Below, in pieces: positions 1-8,654 of a stretch of DNA of 31,405 nt. The notes below the pieces were generated by a model, which did not search any database, had not been told where the DNA came from, and saw only the letters and a list, made by a program, of their open reading frames with translations. The translations under genes and the position numbers were made by a program. The DNA is from Acidimicrobiales bacterium. Lineage in GTDB: Bacteria; Actinomycetota; Acidimicrobiia; Acidimicrobiales; Acidimicrobilacustridaceae. The DNA lies in the NCBI GenBank assembly GCA_023261915.1, contig JALRFT010000134.1, forward strand, positions 1 through 31,405, in the 5' to 3' direction. The stretch's first letter is position 1, and each line of letters begins with the position of its first letter.

Positions 1-259
1 GTTGGTCCGAGGCGACCCACCCGGCCATGTCAGGGAACGCGTCGACGAGGTCGTCGAGCAGAGCCCACTGGTTCGCCAGTCGTAGATCGATGCCGGGGAA
101 CGTGTCATCAGCGAGCGGGCGGTTCCGAGTCGCGGCCTCAGCGCGAGTGACATCGGCCGGTGATGGCAGTGGCGAGTAGATGTGCCCGCGGGGGACGTGG
201 AGGTAGTGGCGGTCGGTGAGCACACGCCACGCCACACCCAGTCGTTCAGTGAATTTCAT
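1..259 (-). CDS. N-terminal part of a putative SAM-dependent methyltransferase-like protein (truncated by window edge)
   Basis: An open frame starts at ATG 259 and runs off the left edge, giving 86 codons of N-terminus. Visible features are MKFTERLGVAWRVL, then HVPRGHIYSPLPSP near residues 23-36, then FPGIDLRLANQWALLDDL near 59-76. The arrangement of a YSPLPSP-type motif followed by PGIDL and QxxLLDxL recalls N-termini of class I methyltransferases that carry a short lead-in segment before the Rossmann core. The core itself is outside the window, so this assignment is from memory of the pattern and is tentative. The gene begins 24 bp after the stop of the upstream PASTA kinase on the same strand, so the two are probably co-transcribed. 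No separate promoter is visible. Confidence 0.6.
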   Translation of the reverse strand, partial: MKFTERLGVAWRVLTDRHYLHVPRGHIYSPLPSPADVTRAEAATRNRPLADDTFPGIDLRLANQWALLDDLVDAFPDMAGWVASDQ

Positions 260-283
260 AGCCTGGGTCCACGCAACGGGATC

Positions 284-2203
284 TCAGCGAGTCGAGATGG
301 TGACACTCGACCCGCGTCGCACGCTCGTCCCCGCCGCCGGACTCGTCGACGCCACCGGTCGTGTCGGTGATCCGGTGGTCGAGGTCACCACCAGCCCGGC
401 GTCCTCGAGAATTCCCGCCGCCTGCTGCACGGAGAGTCCCGACACGTCGGGAACGGCCACCAGCGGCGGTCCGAGTGACACCTGGACATCAACGGGGGTA
501 CCACGGTCCACCTTGGTACCGGCACCCAGCACGCTGATCACTGAACCGGCCTTCACAGTGTCGCTGTAGGCCTCCGACACCGAACCGATGGGCAGCCCGA
601 GCGCCTCGAGGGCTGATCGCACCTCATCGAGTGCCCGGCCGAACAGATCCTGGGGCACGGTGCGCGGTTCGGGCCCCGCCGACACCACGAGATCCACCGC
701 TTCGCCGAAAGGCACCTCGGTGCCCGGCTCGACCTCTGCTGAGAGAACGACGCCTTTGGCAATGTCTTCGCTGTAGGCCTCGGTCACCGCACCGACGGCA
801 AGTCCGACTTCGGTAAGCCGCGCTTCGGCGTCCGCCCGCGGAGCACCAACCACACCGTCGGGCAGTGGCACCGGCGGAGGGCCACGCGAGACCACCACCG
901 ACAGCACTGCGCCCTCGGCCAACTCTGCCCCCGCCGTCGGGTTCTGGGACACGATTCGGCCGGCCGGCACCGAGGGGTCAAAGGAGTCACTGCGGCGCAG
1001 GTCCCAGCCGGCATCCGCCGCTGCGGATTCGGCCACGGCCACCGCAACTCCAGACAGATCCGGCACTGCGGTCGTGACGACCCGCACCGAGGTCCACCAC
1101 CATGCCCCGACACCAATGGCCGCCAGCAACAAAGCGACGACCGCAAGGGGCCAGCGTCGACGACGACGCCGGACCGGTACCGCACCACCGTCGGGTTCGG
1201 GGAAGCCACCGGCAGCGGTCGCAACCCCCGAGGAGATAACGGGTCCTGCCATATCGAGACCGACCTCGGTCTCATCGTGGACCCCTTGCACCGGTGCGCC
1301 CGTCTCGGGACCGAGGGGAGTGGCGTCAGCAGGCACGAGCGGAACGGGTGCCACCGGCAACGGACTTGGCGCCGGGTAATGACGGGCGATGTCGAGCAGC
1401 GCTCCCGCCAACTCGGCAGCATCAGGTCGATCAACCGCTGCGGGGGCGCCGGCGGCGGCGAGCACTTCGCCCAGTGGCCCGAGTCCCTCGGGCACCGGCA
1501 AGGCCGTGTCGACGCGGGCCATCAGGGTGCCGAGGGTGGTGTCGGCCGCGAACGGCACTGCGCCCGAAGCAGCCTCGACGAGCACCACGGCGAGGGCATA
1601 GACGTCACTGCGACCATCGAGGGTCTCACCCCGAGCTTGTTCAGGAGAGGCGTACCGAGCAGTGCCGAGCACCGCTCCCATGGGTTCGGTCCACGTTGCC
1701 TCGGCGAGCGCACGTGCCAGACCGAAGTCAGCGATGCGGAGGCGGGCCTCGTCGTCGAACAACAGGTTCGCCGGCTTAATGTCCCGGTGGACCAGTTGTT
1801 GTCGGTGGGCGTAGGCCAGCCCCCGGGCCGCCTCGAGACCGACGAGGAGCACCTGGGAGACCTCGAGTGGACCGTTGCGATCCAGCATCGACCGCAGACT
1901 GCCGCCGGCAAGGAACTCGGTGACCAGATAAGGGGTGATGCCGTCCTGACCCCAGTCGTGCACGGCGAGGACGTTGGGATGATTCAGTGACGCTGCCACC
2001 TGGGCTTCGGCCCGGAACCGGCGCAAGAAGGCGTCGTCGTCAGCGAGCGCAGGGTGAAGCACCTTGACGGCCACCCGGCGCTGCAGGGTGACGTCCTCAC
2101 CGAGATACACCGACGCCGAGGCACCGGAACCCACGAGGGTCACCAGCCGGTAGCGACCGCCCAGAACCTGACCGACGCGGTCGGTGACCTGAGGGAACGC
2201 CAC
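284..2203 (-). CDS. PASTA-domain membrane Ser/Thr protein kinase (PknB-like)
   Basis: This is a eukaryotic-type Ser/Thr kinase that signals from the cell envelope. From GTG 2203 it has 639 residues. The kinase domain spans about 16-275: glycine loop GSGASASV (25-32), VAVK with the ATP-binding Lys47, catalytic HRDIKPAN (139-146), DFG (159-161) and SPE (186-188). A Pro-rich linker follows, then an Arg run (345-350) and one membrane helix (about 351-371). Four extracellular PASTA repeats (about 377-639) end the protein; in this family such repeats bind peptidoglycan fragments or lipid II. The frame is open up to another GTG at 2281. I prefer 2203 because a TACCCT hexamer lies 7 nt upstream and the kinase core begins soon after. 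Unlike classical PknB loci, no rodA, PBP, FHA or phosphatase gene is adjacent; a methyltransferase-like gene follows instead. Family assignment is firm; substrates are unknown. Confidence 0.93.
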   Translation of the reverse strand: MAFPQVTDRVGQVLGGRYRLVTLVGSGASASVYLGEDVTLQRRVAVKVLHPALADDDAFLRRFRAEAQVAASLNHPNVLAVHDWGQDGITPYLVTEFLAGGSLRSMLDRNGPLEVSQVLLVGLEAARGLAYAHRQQLVHRDIKPANLLFDDEARLRIADFGLARALAEATWTEPMGAVLGTARYASPEQARGETLDGRSDVYALAVVLVEAASGAVPFAADTTLGTLMARVDTALPVPEGLGPLGEVLAAAGAPAAVDRPDAAELAGALLDIARHYPAPSPLPVAPVPLVPADATPLGPETGAPVQGVHDETEVGLDMAGPVISSGVATAAGGFPEPDGGAVPVRRRRRRWPLAVVALLLAAIGVGAWWWTSVRVVTTAVPDLSGVAVAVAESAAADAGWDLRRSDSFDPSVPAGRIVSQNPTAGAELAEGAVLSVVVSRGPPPVPLPDGVVGAPRADAEARLTEVGLAVGAVTEAYSEDIAKGVVLSAEVEPGTEVPFGEAVDLVVSAGPEPRTVPQDLFGRALDEVRSALEALGLPIGSVSEAYSDTVKAGSVISVLGAGTKVDRGTPVDVQVSLGPPLVAVPDVSGLSVQQAAGILEDAGLVVTSTTGSPTRPVASTSPAAGTSVRRGSSVTISTR

Positions 2204-2210
2204 GTCATGA

Positions 2211-2216
2211 AGGGTA
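2211..2216 (-). promoter_or_regulatory. -10 hexamer, leaderless-type, for the PASTA kinase
   Basis: TACCCT on the minus strand ends 7 nt before GTG 2203. The position supports that start over GTG 2281. Confidence 0.45.
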
Positions 2217-2293
2217 GCGGTCGTCAGGTCCGCCACCGGGTCAGCCACGGGCCCGACCGCAGCGCCGATGCCACACTGCACGCCCCCGCCGGG

Positions 2294-2299
2294 CAGACT
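2294..2299 (+). promoter_or_regulatory. -10 hexamer, leaderless-type, for the 2306 gene
   Basis: CAGACT ends 6 nt before GTG 2306. No ribosome site with normal spacing precedes this start. Confidence 0.4.
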
Positions 2300-2305
2300 T
2301 AAGGC

Positions 2306-2707
2306 GTGCCTCGTGTCGTGAAGTTCCTCGTGTTGCCCGGGCTCGTGATTCTGATCGTCGTCGCCATCGTCTCCGCCGTCCGCATTAGCGGTGACCGGCC
2401 CGAGACCGAGATCCCCGGCATCGTGTCGCTGGTCCCCGGCCCCGGCAATCAGGTCCTGTTGCAGAGCCCGATCGGGGTGGTGGTCCTGCCCGCATACGAC
2501 GCCAGCCTGAAGGTGAACGGGGTGACGATCCCCCCCAGCGAGATCAACGCTCCCCTCAACCCCGGCGAGGTGATCTTCCAGCCCGGAGCGGGCAAGGTCA
2601 TCAACGAACTGCTGCCCAACGTGAACTGTGTGGAGGCCCAGGTCTGGCGCCGGGAACTCGGACCCGGGACCGCCGCCACCCGAGAGTGGTGCTTCCGGGC
2701 GAACTAA
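2306..2707 (+). CDS. Small membrane-anchored conserved hypothetical protein
   Basis: This 133-residue protein has an N-terminal hydrophobic helix (about 6-26, KFLVLPGLVILIVVAIVSAV) followed by a 105-residue extracytoplasmic-looking domain. The domain is rich in Pro, Gly and beta-branched residues and has two Cys, one in the NCVEAQVW segment and one in the final EWCF, which could form a disulfide outside the cell. I do not recognise the family and assign no function. It is divergent from the PASTA kinase and convergent with the HAD gene, whose stop lies 5 bp away. The GTG start is supported by a CAGACT hexamer 6 nt upstream. GTG 2318 is an alternative start that would remove only four residues. 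The soluble part might act in the envelope alongside the kinase, but this is only positional inference. Confidence 0.75.
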   Translation: MPRVVKFLVLPGLVILIVVAIVSAVRISGDRPETEIPGIVSLVPGPGNQVLLQSPIGVVVLPAYDASLKVNGVTIPPSEINAPLNPGEVIFQPGAGKVINELLPNVNCVEAQVWRRELGPGTAATREWCFRAN

Positions 2708-2712
2708 CGCCC
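2697..2712. terminator. Small GC hairpin between convergent genes
   Basis: GGGCG and CGCCC pair around a 6-base loop that contains the TAA stop of the plus-strand gene. The HAD stop begins at the next base. There is no U-tract on either strand. Confidence 0.35.
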
Positions 2713-3354
2713 TCAGGTACCAATCAACGCTGCGAGTTCGGCCAGCGCTGGAGTCGGGTCTTCGCCCACCACGATGCCCGCCATACCGATCCGTCTCGCA
2801 GCGGCGACATTGCCCGGCCAGTCATCGAGGAACACGGCACTCGTCGGGTCATTGACGCCGAGGCGCTCGAGGGCCAGACGGTAGATGGCAGCGTCCGGTT
2901 TGCGGACGCCGACCTCGCAGGAATCCACGACGTCGTCGAAGAGTTCGTCGAGTGGCAACAGGGGTCGCCAAAATTCGCGTGCTTCGAGCACGTTGTTGGT
3001 GAGCAGGCCTGTGCGCAGCCCCGCCGCGCGCGCCGCCCGGGTGGCGTCGACCACCTCGGTACGTACTCCGTCCATCCGCTCACCCATCACCCGGAACAGG
3101 TCCCATAGGTCGAGATCCACCCCGGCGGACTCCCGGGCGTGGGCGAGCACCTCGTCTCGACATTGCACGAGATCAAGCTCACCGCGTTCGGCCCGATGCC
3201 AGGGGTGGTCGGTGTCGAGGTCGTAGGGACCGAGCAGCAGAGTGACAGCCGTCTCGGCGTCCAGACCGACGGCGACTCCCACGTCAGCTGCAGCAGCGAA
3301 AGGTGAGGCGGTGTACACCCCACCGAAGTCGAAGACGACCGCTTCCATCGTCAT
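2713..3354 (-). CDS. HAD-superfamily hydrolase
   Basis: This 213-residue cytoplasmic phosphatase-type protein shows the four HAD motifs. Motif I is FDFGGVY with nucleophile Asp9, motif II is LLTNN (about 117-121), motif III is the Lys in VRKPDAAIY, and motif IV is VFLDDWPGN. The second Asp of the canonical DxD is replaced by Gly (DFG). That occurs in subfamily IA members related to YihX and epoxide-hydrolase N-domains, so activity may be altered or specialised. An alpha-helical cap lies between motifs I and II. The start ATG overlaps the ligA stop by four bases (ATGA), which implies translational coupling to ligA. The substrate cannot be told from sequence. Confidence 0.88.
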   Translation of the reverse strand: MTMEAVVFDFGGVYTASPFAAAADVGVAVGLDAETAVTLLLGPYDLDTDHPWHRAERGELDLVQCRDEVLAHARESAGVDLDLWDLFRVMGERMDGVRTEVVDATRAARAAGLRTGLLTNNVLEAREFWRPLLPLDELFDDVVDSCEVGVRKPDAAIYRLALERLGVNDPTSAVFLDDWPGNVAAARRIGMAGIVVGEDPTPALAELAALIGT

Positions 3355-5453
3355 GGTCCTCCCAGCACCCGCTCGAGCGGTTCCCCCGCCAGCAGCCGGA
3401 CGAACGCCGCCTCATCAACCACGGGCACCCCGAGCTGTTCGGCCTTGGTCACCTTGGCCGCACCCGGCGAGGCACCGACCACCACCACAGTCGTCTTAGC
3501 CGACACCGAACCCGGGGCCTTGCCCCCTCGGGCGGTGATGGCTTCGGTGGCGCCATCGCGCGAGAAACCGTCGAGTGTGCCGGTGACGACGATGGACAGG
3601 CCCGCGAGCACATCGGCTTCCGCTTCGGGCACGCCGGCCAACTGCGACGCCGTCGGCTGGGTCAGATTCACTCCTGCCGCCCGCAACTTGGCCAGCACAT
3701 TCCGATTCTCGGATCGAGCGAGGAAGTCCGCCACACTCGCCGCAATGACCGGACCGATCCCCTCCACCACGGCGAGTTCATCCACCGTCGCGGCTTCGAG
3801 GTTGTCGAGCGACCCGAAGTGTTCGGCGAGCACCCGGGCCACCGTGCCGCCGACGTGGCGAATGTTGAGACCCACGAGCAGATTGGCGAGTGGTCGCTCC
3901 TTGGACGCCTCAATAGCGGCGGCGAGGTTTGCCACCGACAATTCGCCGAAGCCTTCGAGACCGGCGAGACGGTCGTAGTCAAGGGAGTAGATGTCAGCGA
4001 CGTCAGCAACCATGCCCAGTTCGCCGAACAGATGCACCCGCTGTTCCCCGAGGCCTTCGATGTCCATGGCCGATCGGGAGGCAAAGTGCTCAATGGCTCC
4101 CGCCACCCGGGCCGGACACCGTTCGTTGCTGCAACGGTGCTCCACCTCACCCACGGGCCGCTCGAGTGGGCCACCGCACGAAGGGCACAGCGTGGGGAAC
4201 ACCCACGGCGCACTGTCGGCGGACCGGTCGGCGAGCACCGGACCAACGACTTCTGGGATGACGTCACCGGCCTTGCGGACGATGACGGTGTCTCCAACCC
4301 GCACGTCCTTGGCCGCCACCTGATCGGCGTTGTGCAATGTCGCCATCGCCACGGTCGACCCCCCGACGAATACCGGCTCGAGGACGGCGAAGGGTGTGGC
4401 CCGACCCGTGCGGCCGATGGACACGCCGATGTCGAGCAGGGTGGTCGTGCGTTCCTCCGGTGGGAACTTGTAGGCCACTGCCCACCGGGGAGCCCGGGCC
4501 GTGGACCCGAGACGTTCACGCACGGCAAGATCGTCGAGTTTCACCACGACACCATCGATCTCGTAGTCGAGGTCGTGGCGCCGGGCCTGCCAGTCGGCGC
4601 AGTAGGCGCTCACCTCGGCCAGCGATCCGACCAGACGACGCTCAGGGTTCACGGGGAAGCCGAGGGACGACATCCAGTCCATGGTCTCGTGATGGGTGGC
4701 GAGCACCGGACCCCCGACGACCTCACCGAGTTGGTAGGACCAAAACGCCAGACGGCGGGTGGCAGTGACAGCTGCATCCTTCTGCCGCAGCGAACCTGCG
4801 GCCGTGTTGCGAGGGTTGACGTAGGTCTTTTCCCCCGCCGCGAGTGCCTCGGCATTGATGCGGTCGAACTCGGGGATGGGCAGGTAGACCTCCCCTCGCA
4901 CCTCGACCACCGGCGGTGCATCAGGCCCGAGTTGCTCGGGGATTGCCGCCACGGTCCGCAGGTTGGCCGTGACGTCCTCACCCACCCGCCCGTTGCCCCG
5001 CGTCGCCCCCTGCACGAGGGCACCCTCCTCGTATCGAAGTGAGACCGCTAGCCCATCGATTTTGAGTTCGCAGACGTACCCCGTCGATGTCTCGTCGACG
5101 CCTAGGTCAGCCAGTCGTCGCCGGGTGCGCTCCGCCCACGCCGCCAACTCATCGGCGTCCATGGCGTTGTCGAGCGACATCATCGGGACCCGGTGCACCA
5201 CCTCGGCAAACGTCGCCGCGGCCGCACCCGCCACCCGGCGGGTGGGGGAATCCGGCGTGATCAAATCCGGGTGCTGTTCTTCAATGGCCAGCAATTCCCG
5301 CACCAGCGCGTCGTAGTCGGCGTCAGGAATTTCCGGCTGGTCAAGCTCGTAGTAGAGGCGGTCGTGGCGACCGATGGCTTCGCGGAGTTGTTCCACCCGC
5401 GCCACCGGATCGACGTCACCCACCAGGTTGGCGTCGGGAGTCGATCGGGGCAC
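3351..5453 (-). CDS. ligA: NAD-dependent DNA ligase LigA
   Basis: LigA seals nicks in duplex DNA using NAD+ during replication and repair. The 700-residue protein has the whole bacterial order. Domain Ia carries an LYYELDQPEIPDADYD segment near 33-48. The adenylation domain has the AMP-accepting Lys131 in CELKIDG. An OB fold follows, then a Cys4 zinc finger (CPSCGG ... CSNERCP), helix-hairpin-helix repeats, and a C-terminal BRCT domain beginning near LAGLSIVVTGTL. Two GTG codons sit side by side at 5456 and 5453. I choose 5453 because TAGGCT lies exactly 6 nt before it, but the two differ by one residue. A HAD hydrolase is coupled downstream and a MetE-like gene lies 55 bp upstream. The ligA to MetE-like adjacency matches the M. 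tuberculosis order (Rv3014c, Rv3015c) as I recall it. Confidence 0.97.
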   Translation of the reverse strand: MPRSTPDANLVGDVDPVARVEQLREAIGRHDRLYYELDQPEIPDADYDALVRELLAIEEQHPDLITPDSPTRRVAGAAAATFAEVVHRVPMMSLDNAMDADELAAWAERTRRRLADLGVDETSTGYVCELKIDGLAVSLRYEEGALVQGATRGNGRVGEDVTANLRTVAAIPEQLGPDAPPVVEVRGEVYLPIPEFDRINAEALAAGEKTYVNPRNTAAGSLRQKDAAVTATRRLAFWSYQLGEVVGGPVLATHHETMDWMSSLGFPVNPERRLVGSLAEVSAYCADWQARRHDLDYEIDGVVVKLDDLAVRERLGSTARAPRWAVAYKFPPEERTTTLLDIGVSIGRTGRATPFAVLEPVFVGGSTVAMATLHNADQVAAKDVRVGDTVIVRKAGDVIPEVVGPVLADRSADSAPWVFPTLCPSCGGPLERPVGEVEHRCSNERCPARVAGAIEHFASRSAMDIEGLGEQRVHLFGELGMVADVADIYSLDYDRLAGLEGFGELSVANLAAAIEASKERPLANLLVGLNIRHVGGTVARVLAEHFGSLDNLEAATVDELAVVEGIGPVIAASVADFLARSENRNVLAKLRAAGVNLTQPTASQLAGVPEAEADVLAGLSIVVTGTLDGFSRDGATEAITARGGKAPGSVSAKTTVVVVGASPGAAKVTKAEQLGVPVVDEAAFVRLLAGEPLERVLGGP

Positions 5454-5459
5454 CACCGA

Positions 5460-5465
5460 AGCCTA
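5460..5465 (-). promoter_or_regulatory. -10 hexamer, leaderless-type, for ligA
   Basis: TAGGCT on the minus strand ends 6 nt before GTG 5453. It decides between the two adjacent GTG codons. Confidence 0.5.
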
Positions 5466-5508
5466 CCGACCGGTCCAGGTCGGACCCGGCGCCACGCGCA
5501 AGGGGTGG

Positions 5509-6573
5509 TCAGGCTCCGGCGGAGTACCGGCTGGCGATGGCCTGATCGTGGAGACGTTCGGCCAGACGGTTGGTAAACCACACCACCTGCTCGGCCTGGG
5601 TCACGCCGTGACGGGCCAGACCACACGCCGGGGTGATCATGGCTTGGGTGCGCAACAGCACCGGGTCGCACCCGCCTTCAGTGACGAGATCGGACCACAG
5701 CAGGTTGAGTTGCCGCCACATGCGATCCACCGTCGTGCCGATGGGACGGTCGGTGGGGACGGCCCCCCACGCCACCCAGCCGCCGGCATCAAGGAACGAG
5801 GCGAACGCCGCGGCGGCGCGTTGCAGGCCGCCATCGGTGGGCAACGACAAGATCTGCGGTCCGGCTTGCATGATGAGTCGCCAGTCGGCGTCCGTGGCGC
5901 AACAGTGCAGACCGGAGATGGCCCCATGTTCGATGGCGGCCAGGGCACTCGAGGTCAGATCGATGGCCTCCACTGGCGAGATGGGGAACCCCGACACCAT
6001 GGCTGAACCGAGCACGGGCTCGTCAACGAAACACACGATCTGCGCCTCGGGCACGCGGGCACCGGCGTAATCCACGAGCGCCGCAGCCCGTTGCCGCACT
6101 GCTTGACCGGCGACACGGAAGGCCAGGTCGGCGTCGACGCCCGCCGCGTGCAGAGCCACACCCAACGTCACCGGGCCGGTGACCGCCAGTTTGATCGGCC
6201 CGCGTCGCTCGGCCGTGGCTGTGAGGAACGCCCGCAGTCCAACGAAACCGTCCGAGGAAAATCCTGCGTCCCACAACGGTGCTTCGGGGTCGAGCGCAGC
6301 GTCGTCGATCACGAGTGAGCCGTCATCGGTCACGGTGATCCCGACCACACCGTGAGCGGCCTGGGCGATCATGGACTCCCGCCGGGAGCGGCCCGGCAAT
6401 GATGGTGCCGCCGGGAGTCGTTGCTGATTCCGCACGGCGAAGTCGACCGCCTCGGACGGATCGATGTGGGGCAAGCTGCCGATCGAGGTGGCGAGACCCA
6501 CCTGCATGCGGATGCGACCCGTGCCCGCGCCCGTCGGCGTCACGGCACCGGTCGCCGTCTCTCCGGCAACCAT
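5509..6573 (-). CDS. MetE-like (cobalamin-independent methionine synthase C-terminal fold) protein, Rv3015c type
   Basis: This 354-residue single-domain protein belongs to the UROD/MetE-like TIM-barrel superfamily. Evidence is the N-terminal GLATSIGSLPH (about 26-36), VTGPVTLG in the middle, VDEPVLG, GLHCCATDADW and a late ITPACGLAR. The His-x-Cys pair, the Glu of VDEP and the Cys of TPACG are placed like the zinc ligands of MetE, but the protein lacks the N-terminal MetE half. It therefore resembles the short actinobacterial proteins annotated as methionine synthase, vitamin-B12 independent. In the family the zinc activates a thiol for methyl transfer; the physiological substrate of this short form is not established. 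I prefer ATG 6573, preceded by a G-rich possible ribosome site; GTG 6606 and ATG 6507 remain possible. Confidence 0.82.
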   Translation of the reverse strand: MVAGETATGAVTPTGAGTGRIRMQVGLATSIGSLPHIDPSEAVDFAVRNQQRLPAAPSLPGRSRRESMIAQAAHGVVGITVTDDGSLVIDDAALDPEAPLWDAGFSSDGFVGLRAFLTATAERRGPIKLAVTGPVTLGVALHAAGVDADLAFRVAGQAVRQRAAALVDYAGARVPEAQIVCFVDEPVLGSAMVSGFPISPVEAIDLTSSALAAIEHGAISGLHCCATDADWRLIMQAGPQILSLPTDGGLQRAAAAFASFLDAGGWVAWGAVPTDRPIGTTVDRMWRQLNLLWSDLVTEGGCDPVLLRTQAMITPACGLARHGVTQAEQVVWFTNRLAERLHDQAIASRYSAGA

Positions 6574-6634
6574 CAGGCCCCCCGCCCGGTCAGGTCCACG
6601 GGACACGGATTAGCCACCCGGACGGATCGCGAGC

Positions 6635-6640
6635 AAATCT
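6635..6640 (+). promoter_or_regulatory. -10-like hexamer for the 6647 gene
   Basis: AAATCT ends 6 nt before GTG 6647. It keeps A at position 2 and T at position 6 but lacks the first T. Confidence 0.3.
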
Positions 6641-6646
6641 TCGGGC

Positions 6647-7567
6647 GTGTTTTCTCCGACCGTGGCCGTACCCATCGTGGTGGCCCTCTGCTGGTTGCTG
6701 CTGCCCTTCACCGCCGGCGACGCCTTCGCCGCCGCCCTCGACGATCGTTCCGGAACCGCCCAGTGGGTGATCGGGGTCACGGCGTGGGCAGTGTGGGCCG
6801 CCGGTGCGGTGGCCATCGCCGTCCCGCGAACCTCGAGCCTCACGGTCGCCCGTTTCCTCGTGCCGGGAGCACTGGTGGCCACCATCGCGGCGGCGGCCGT
6901 GGCCACCACTGACGGGCCCGGCACCGGACTCACGGGGCAGGGACTCCCTCCCACCGGTGTCGTCGGACTGGTGTGTGCGACCCTCGCCGCCACTCTGGTG
7001 CTGACCGCCCTCTTCGGCGACCGGAGCATCAACGGCTCGTCCTACGGCGCCGAACGGCGATTCGCCCTGCGGCCCCCGGCGTCGGCGCTCGTGCTGGTGA
7101 CCGCCCTGTGGCTCGTCGCCATGGCTGCCGCGGCCGCAGGTCCTCTGCTGCTCGCCAGTGGCTCATGGGCCGTCGGGGGGATCGTCACCGTGCTCGGTCT
7201 GGCCCTCGGAGCGGTCATCATGCGTCGAGCCCACATCCTGGCCCGACGATGGTTGGTGCTGGTTCCCGCCGGAGTGGTGGTCCACGACCCGTGGATGCTC
7301 GCCGACTCGCTGCTCGTACAACGAGCCAACCTCGTTGACATCGTGCCCGCCGCCGCTGAAACCACGGCCACCGATCTCACCGCCGGAGCCCAGGGACTCG
7401 CCCTCGAGATTCGCCTCCGACAGCCCTCCCCCATCGTGACCACCGCCGCCCGGCGCACCGCCGATGGTTCCCTCACGGCACCCTCGATCGACGTGGAGGC
7501 CGTACTCGTCGCCCCGACACGACCGGGTGCGGTGATGCGCACCCTCGCCAACCGCTCGGCCCGGTGA
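6647..7567 (+). CDS. Multi-pass membrane protein with soluble C-terminal domain, unknown function
   Basis: This 306-residue protein has about six hydrophobic segments: roughly 8-30, 40-60, 69-88, 103-123, 143-170 and 174-194. A soluble C-terminal domain starting at RRWLVLVPAGVVVHDP has the look of a short PH-like or DUF-type beta domain, with alternating hydrophobic residues and a terminal helix. I do not recognise a named family. An in-frame TAG at 6611 limits the start to GTG 6647 or GTG 6662; an AAATCT hexamer 6 nt upstream weakly favours 6647. It is divergent from the MetE-like gene and convergent with mnmA, with a 16 bp gap. The composition (Ala, Val, Leu, Thr) is ordinary for a high-GC membrane protein. 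Confidence 0.75.
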   Translation: MFSPTVAVPIVVALCWLLLPFTAGDAFAAALDDRSGTAQWVIGVTAWAVWAAGAVAIAVPRTSSLTVARFLVPGALVATIAAAAVATTDGPGTGLTGQGLPPTGVVGLVCATLAATLVLTALFGDRSINGSSYGAERRFALRPPASALVLVTALWLVAMAAAAAGPLLLASGSWAVGGIVTVLGLALGAVIMRRAHILARRWLVLVPAGVVVHDPWMLADSLLVQRANLVDIVPAAAETTATDLTAGAQGLALEIRLRQPSPIVTTAARRTADGSLTAPSIDVEAVLVAPTRPGAVMRTLANRSAR

Positions 7568-7581
7568 CCACCAGCGTCACC
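7563..7581. terminator. Hairpin between the membrane protein gene and mnmA
   Basis: GGTGAC and GTCACC pair perfectly with a 7-base loop, covering the plus-strand stop. A second repeat CACCT-CTC-AGGTG (7578-7590) covers the mnmA stop. No U-tract. Confidence 0.35.
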
Positions 7582-7583
7582 TC

Positions 7584-8654
7584 TCAGGTGGCGACGCCGC
7601 CTCCAACGACAACCTCACCGTGGGGGCCCTGGTCGTAGAACACGAGACTCTGACCGGGAGCGATGCGACGCACGGGTGTGCCCCAACGCACCTCGAGCGA
7701 ACCGTCCTCAGCGGACACGAGGTTGGCTGGCACCGGAGTTCCGTGGGCGCTGGCCTGCACGGCGAACGCACCGGTCACCGGTTGGTCCGTCCACTCGAGT
7801 TGCCGCACCGTCGTCGTCGCAACCTCCAGTTCGTCAAGCGTCCCGACCGTCACCGTGCGAGACGGCACGTCGACCGCTACGGCGAAGCGGTACTCACCAC
7901 TCCCCGACAGACCCAGACCGCGCCGCTGACCGACGGTGACGAGTTCGACCGCCTCAACCGAACCAACCTCTTCCCCCGAGGTGTCGACGAGCCGGCCCGG
8001 ATGCAACTCCACCCGTTGGGTGAGGAACCCCTGGCGGCCCGACGCCGAGGTGATGAAACACACGTCCTGGCTGTCGGGCTTGTCCGCCGTGCGGAGTCCG
8101 AGTTCGGTGGCCCGGGCCCGCACCTGGTCCTTGGTCATGTCCCCCACCGGGAACGTCACCCGTCCCAGGGCTTCCTGGTTGAGCATGTAGAGCACGTATG
8201 ACTGGTCCTTGGCCGCATCGGCACCCCGGGCCAACCGGTGGGTCCCGTCGCCGAGGGTCACGACCCGGGCGTGATGGCCGGTGGCCACCCGCTCGAACCC
8301 GAGCGCCCGGGCCCGGTTCAAGAGACGATCGAACTTGAGGTGACGATTGCACTCAATGCACGGGTTGGGTGTGCGGCCCGCGGCGTGGTCGTCGACATAG
8401 GGCTGCACCACGTGTTGGGTGAACTCGTCGGCGAGGTTGAACACGTGATGGTCGATGTCGAGCTGCTGGGCGACCCGACGGGCGTCCTCGACATCGGACA
8501 CGGCACAGCAACCGCTGTCGGACTCCCCACCCCACAACCGCAGTGTCACCCCGACGACATCGAAGCCGTCCTCCACCAGCAGGGCAGCCGCCACCGACGA
8601 GTCGACACCCCCCGACATGGCCACCATGACGCGACGGTCGTGAGCGATGCTCAT
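7584..8654 (-). CDS. mnmA: tRNA-specific 2-thiouridylase MnmA
   Basis: MnmA adenylates and then thiolates uridine 34 of tRNA-Lys, -Glu and -Gln, giving the s2U of mnm5s2U-type nucleosides. The 356-residue protein has the PP-loop SGGVDSS (14-20), catalytic Cys99 in NPCIECN, and second catalytic Cys199 in SQDVCFI. The TVGQRRGLG segment and C-terminal beta-barrel end the fold. Length matches the family. Its ATG overlaps the iscS stop (ATGA), so the sulfur donor and user are translated together. The 3' end is convergent with the membrane protein gene, with two small inverted repeats in the 16 bp gap. Confidence 0.97.
   Translation of the reverse strand: MSIAHDRRVMVAMSGGVDSSVAAALLVEDGFDVVGVTLRLWGGESDSGCCAVSDVEDARRVAQQLDIDHHVFNLADEFTQHVVQPYVDDHAAGRTPNPCIECNRHLKFDRLLNRARALGFERVATGHHARVVTLGDGTHRLARGADAAKDQSYVLYMLNQEALGRVTFPVGDMTKDQVRARATELGLRTADKPDSQDVCFITSASGRQGFLTQRVELHPGRLVDTSGEEVGSVEAVELVTVGQRRGLGLSGSGEYRFAVAVDVPSRTVTVGTLDELEVATTTVRQLEWTDQPVTGAFAVQASAHGTPVPANLVSAEDGSLEVRWGTPVRRIAPGQSLVFYDQGPHGEVVVGGGVAT

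Noticed and set aside
3303..5042. Open frame of 579 codons on the plus strand, opposite ligA
   Set aside because: It is fully antisense to a clear ligA, has no recognisable domain and is rich in His, Arg and Gly as expected of a GC-rich shadow frame.
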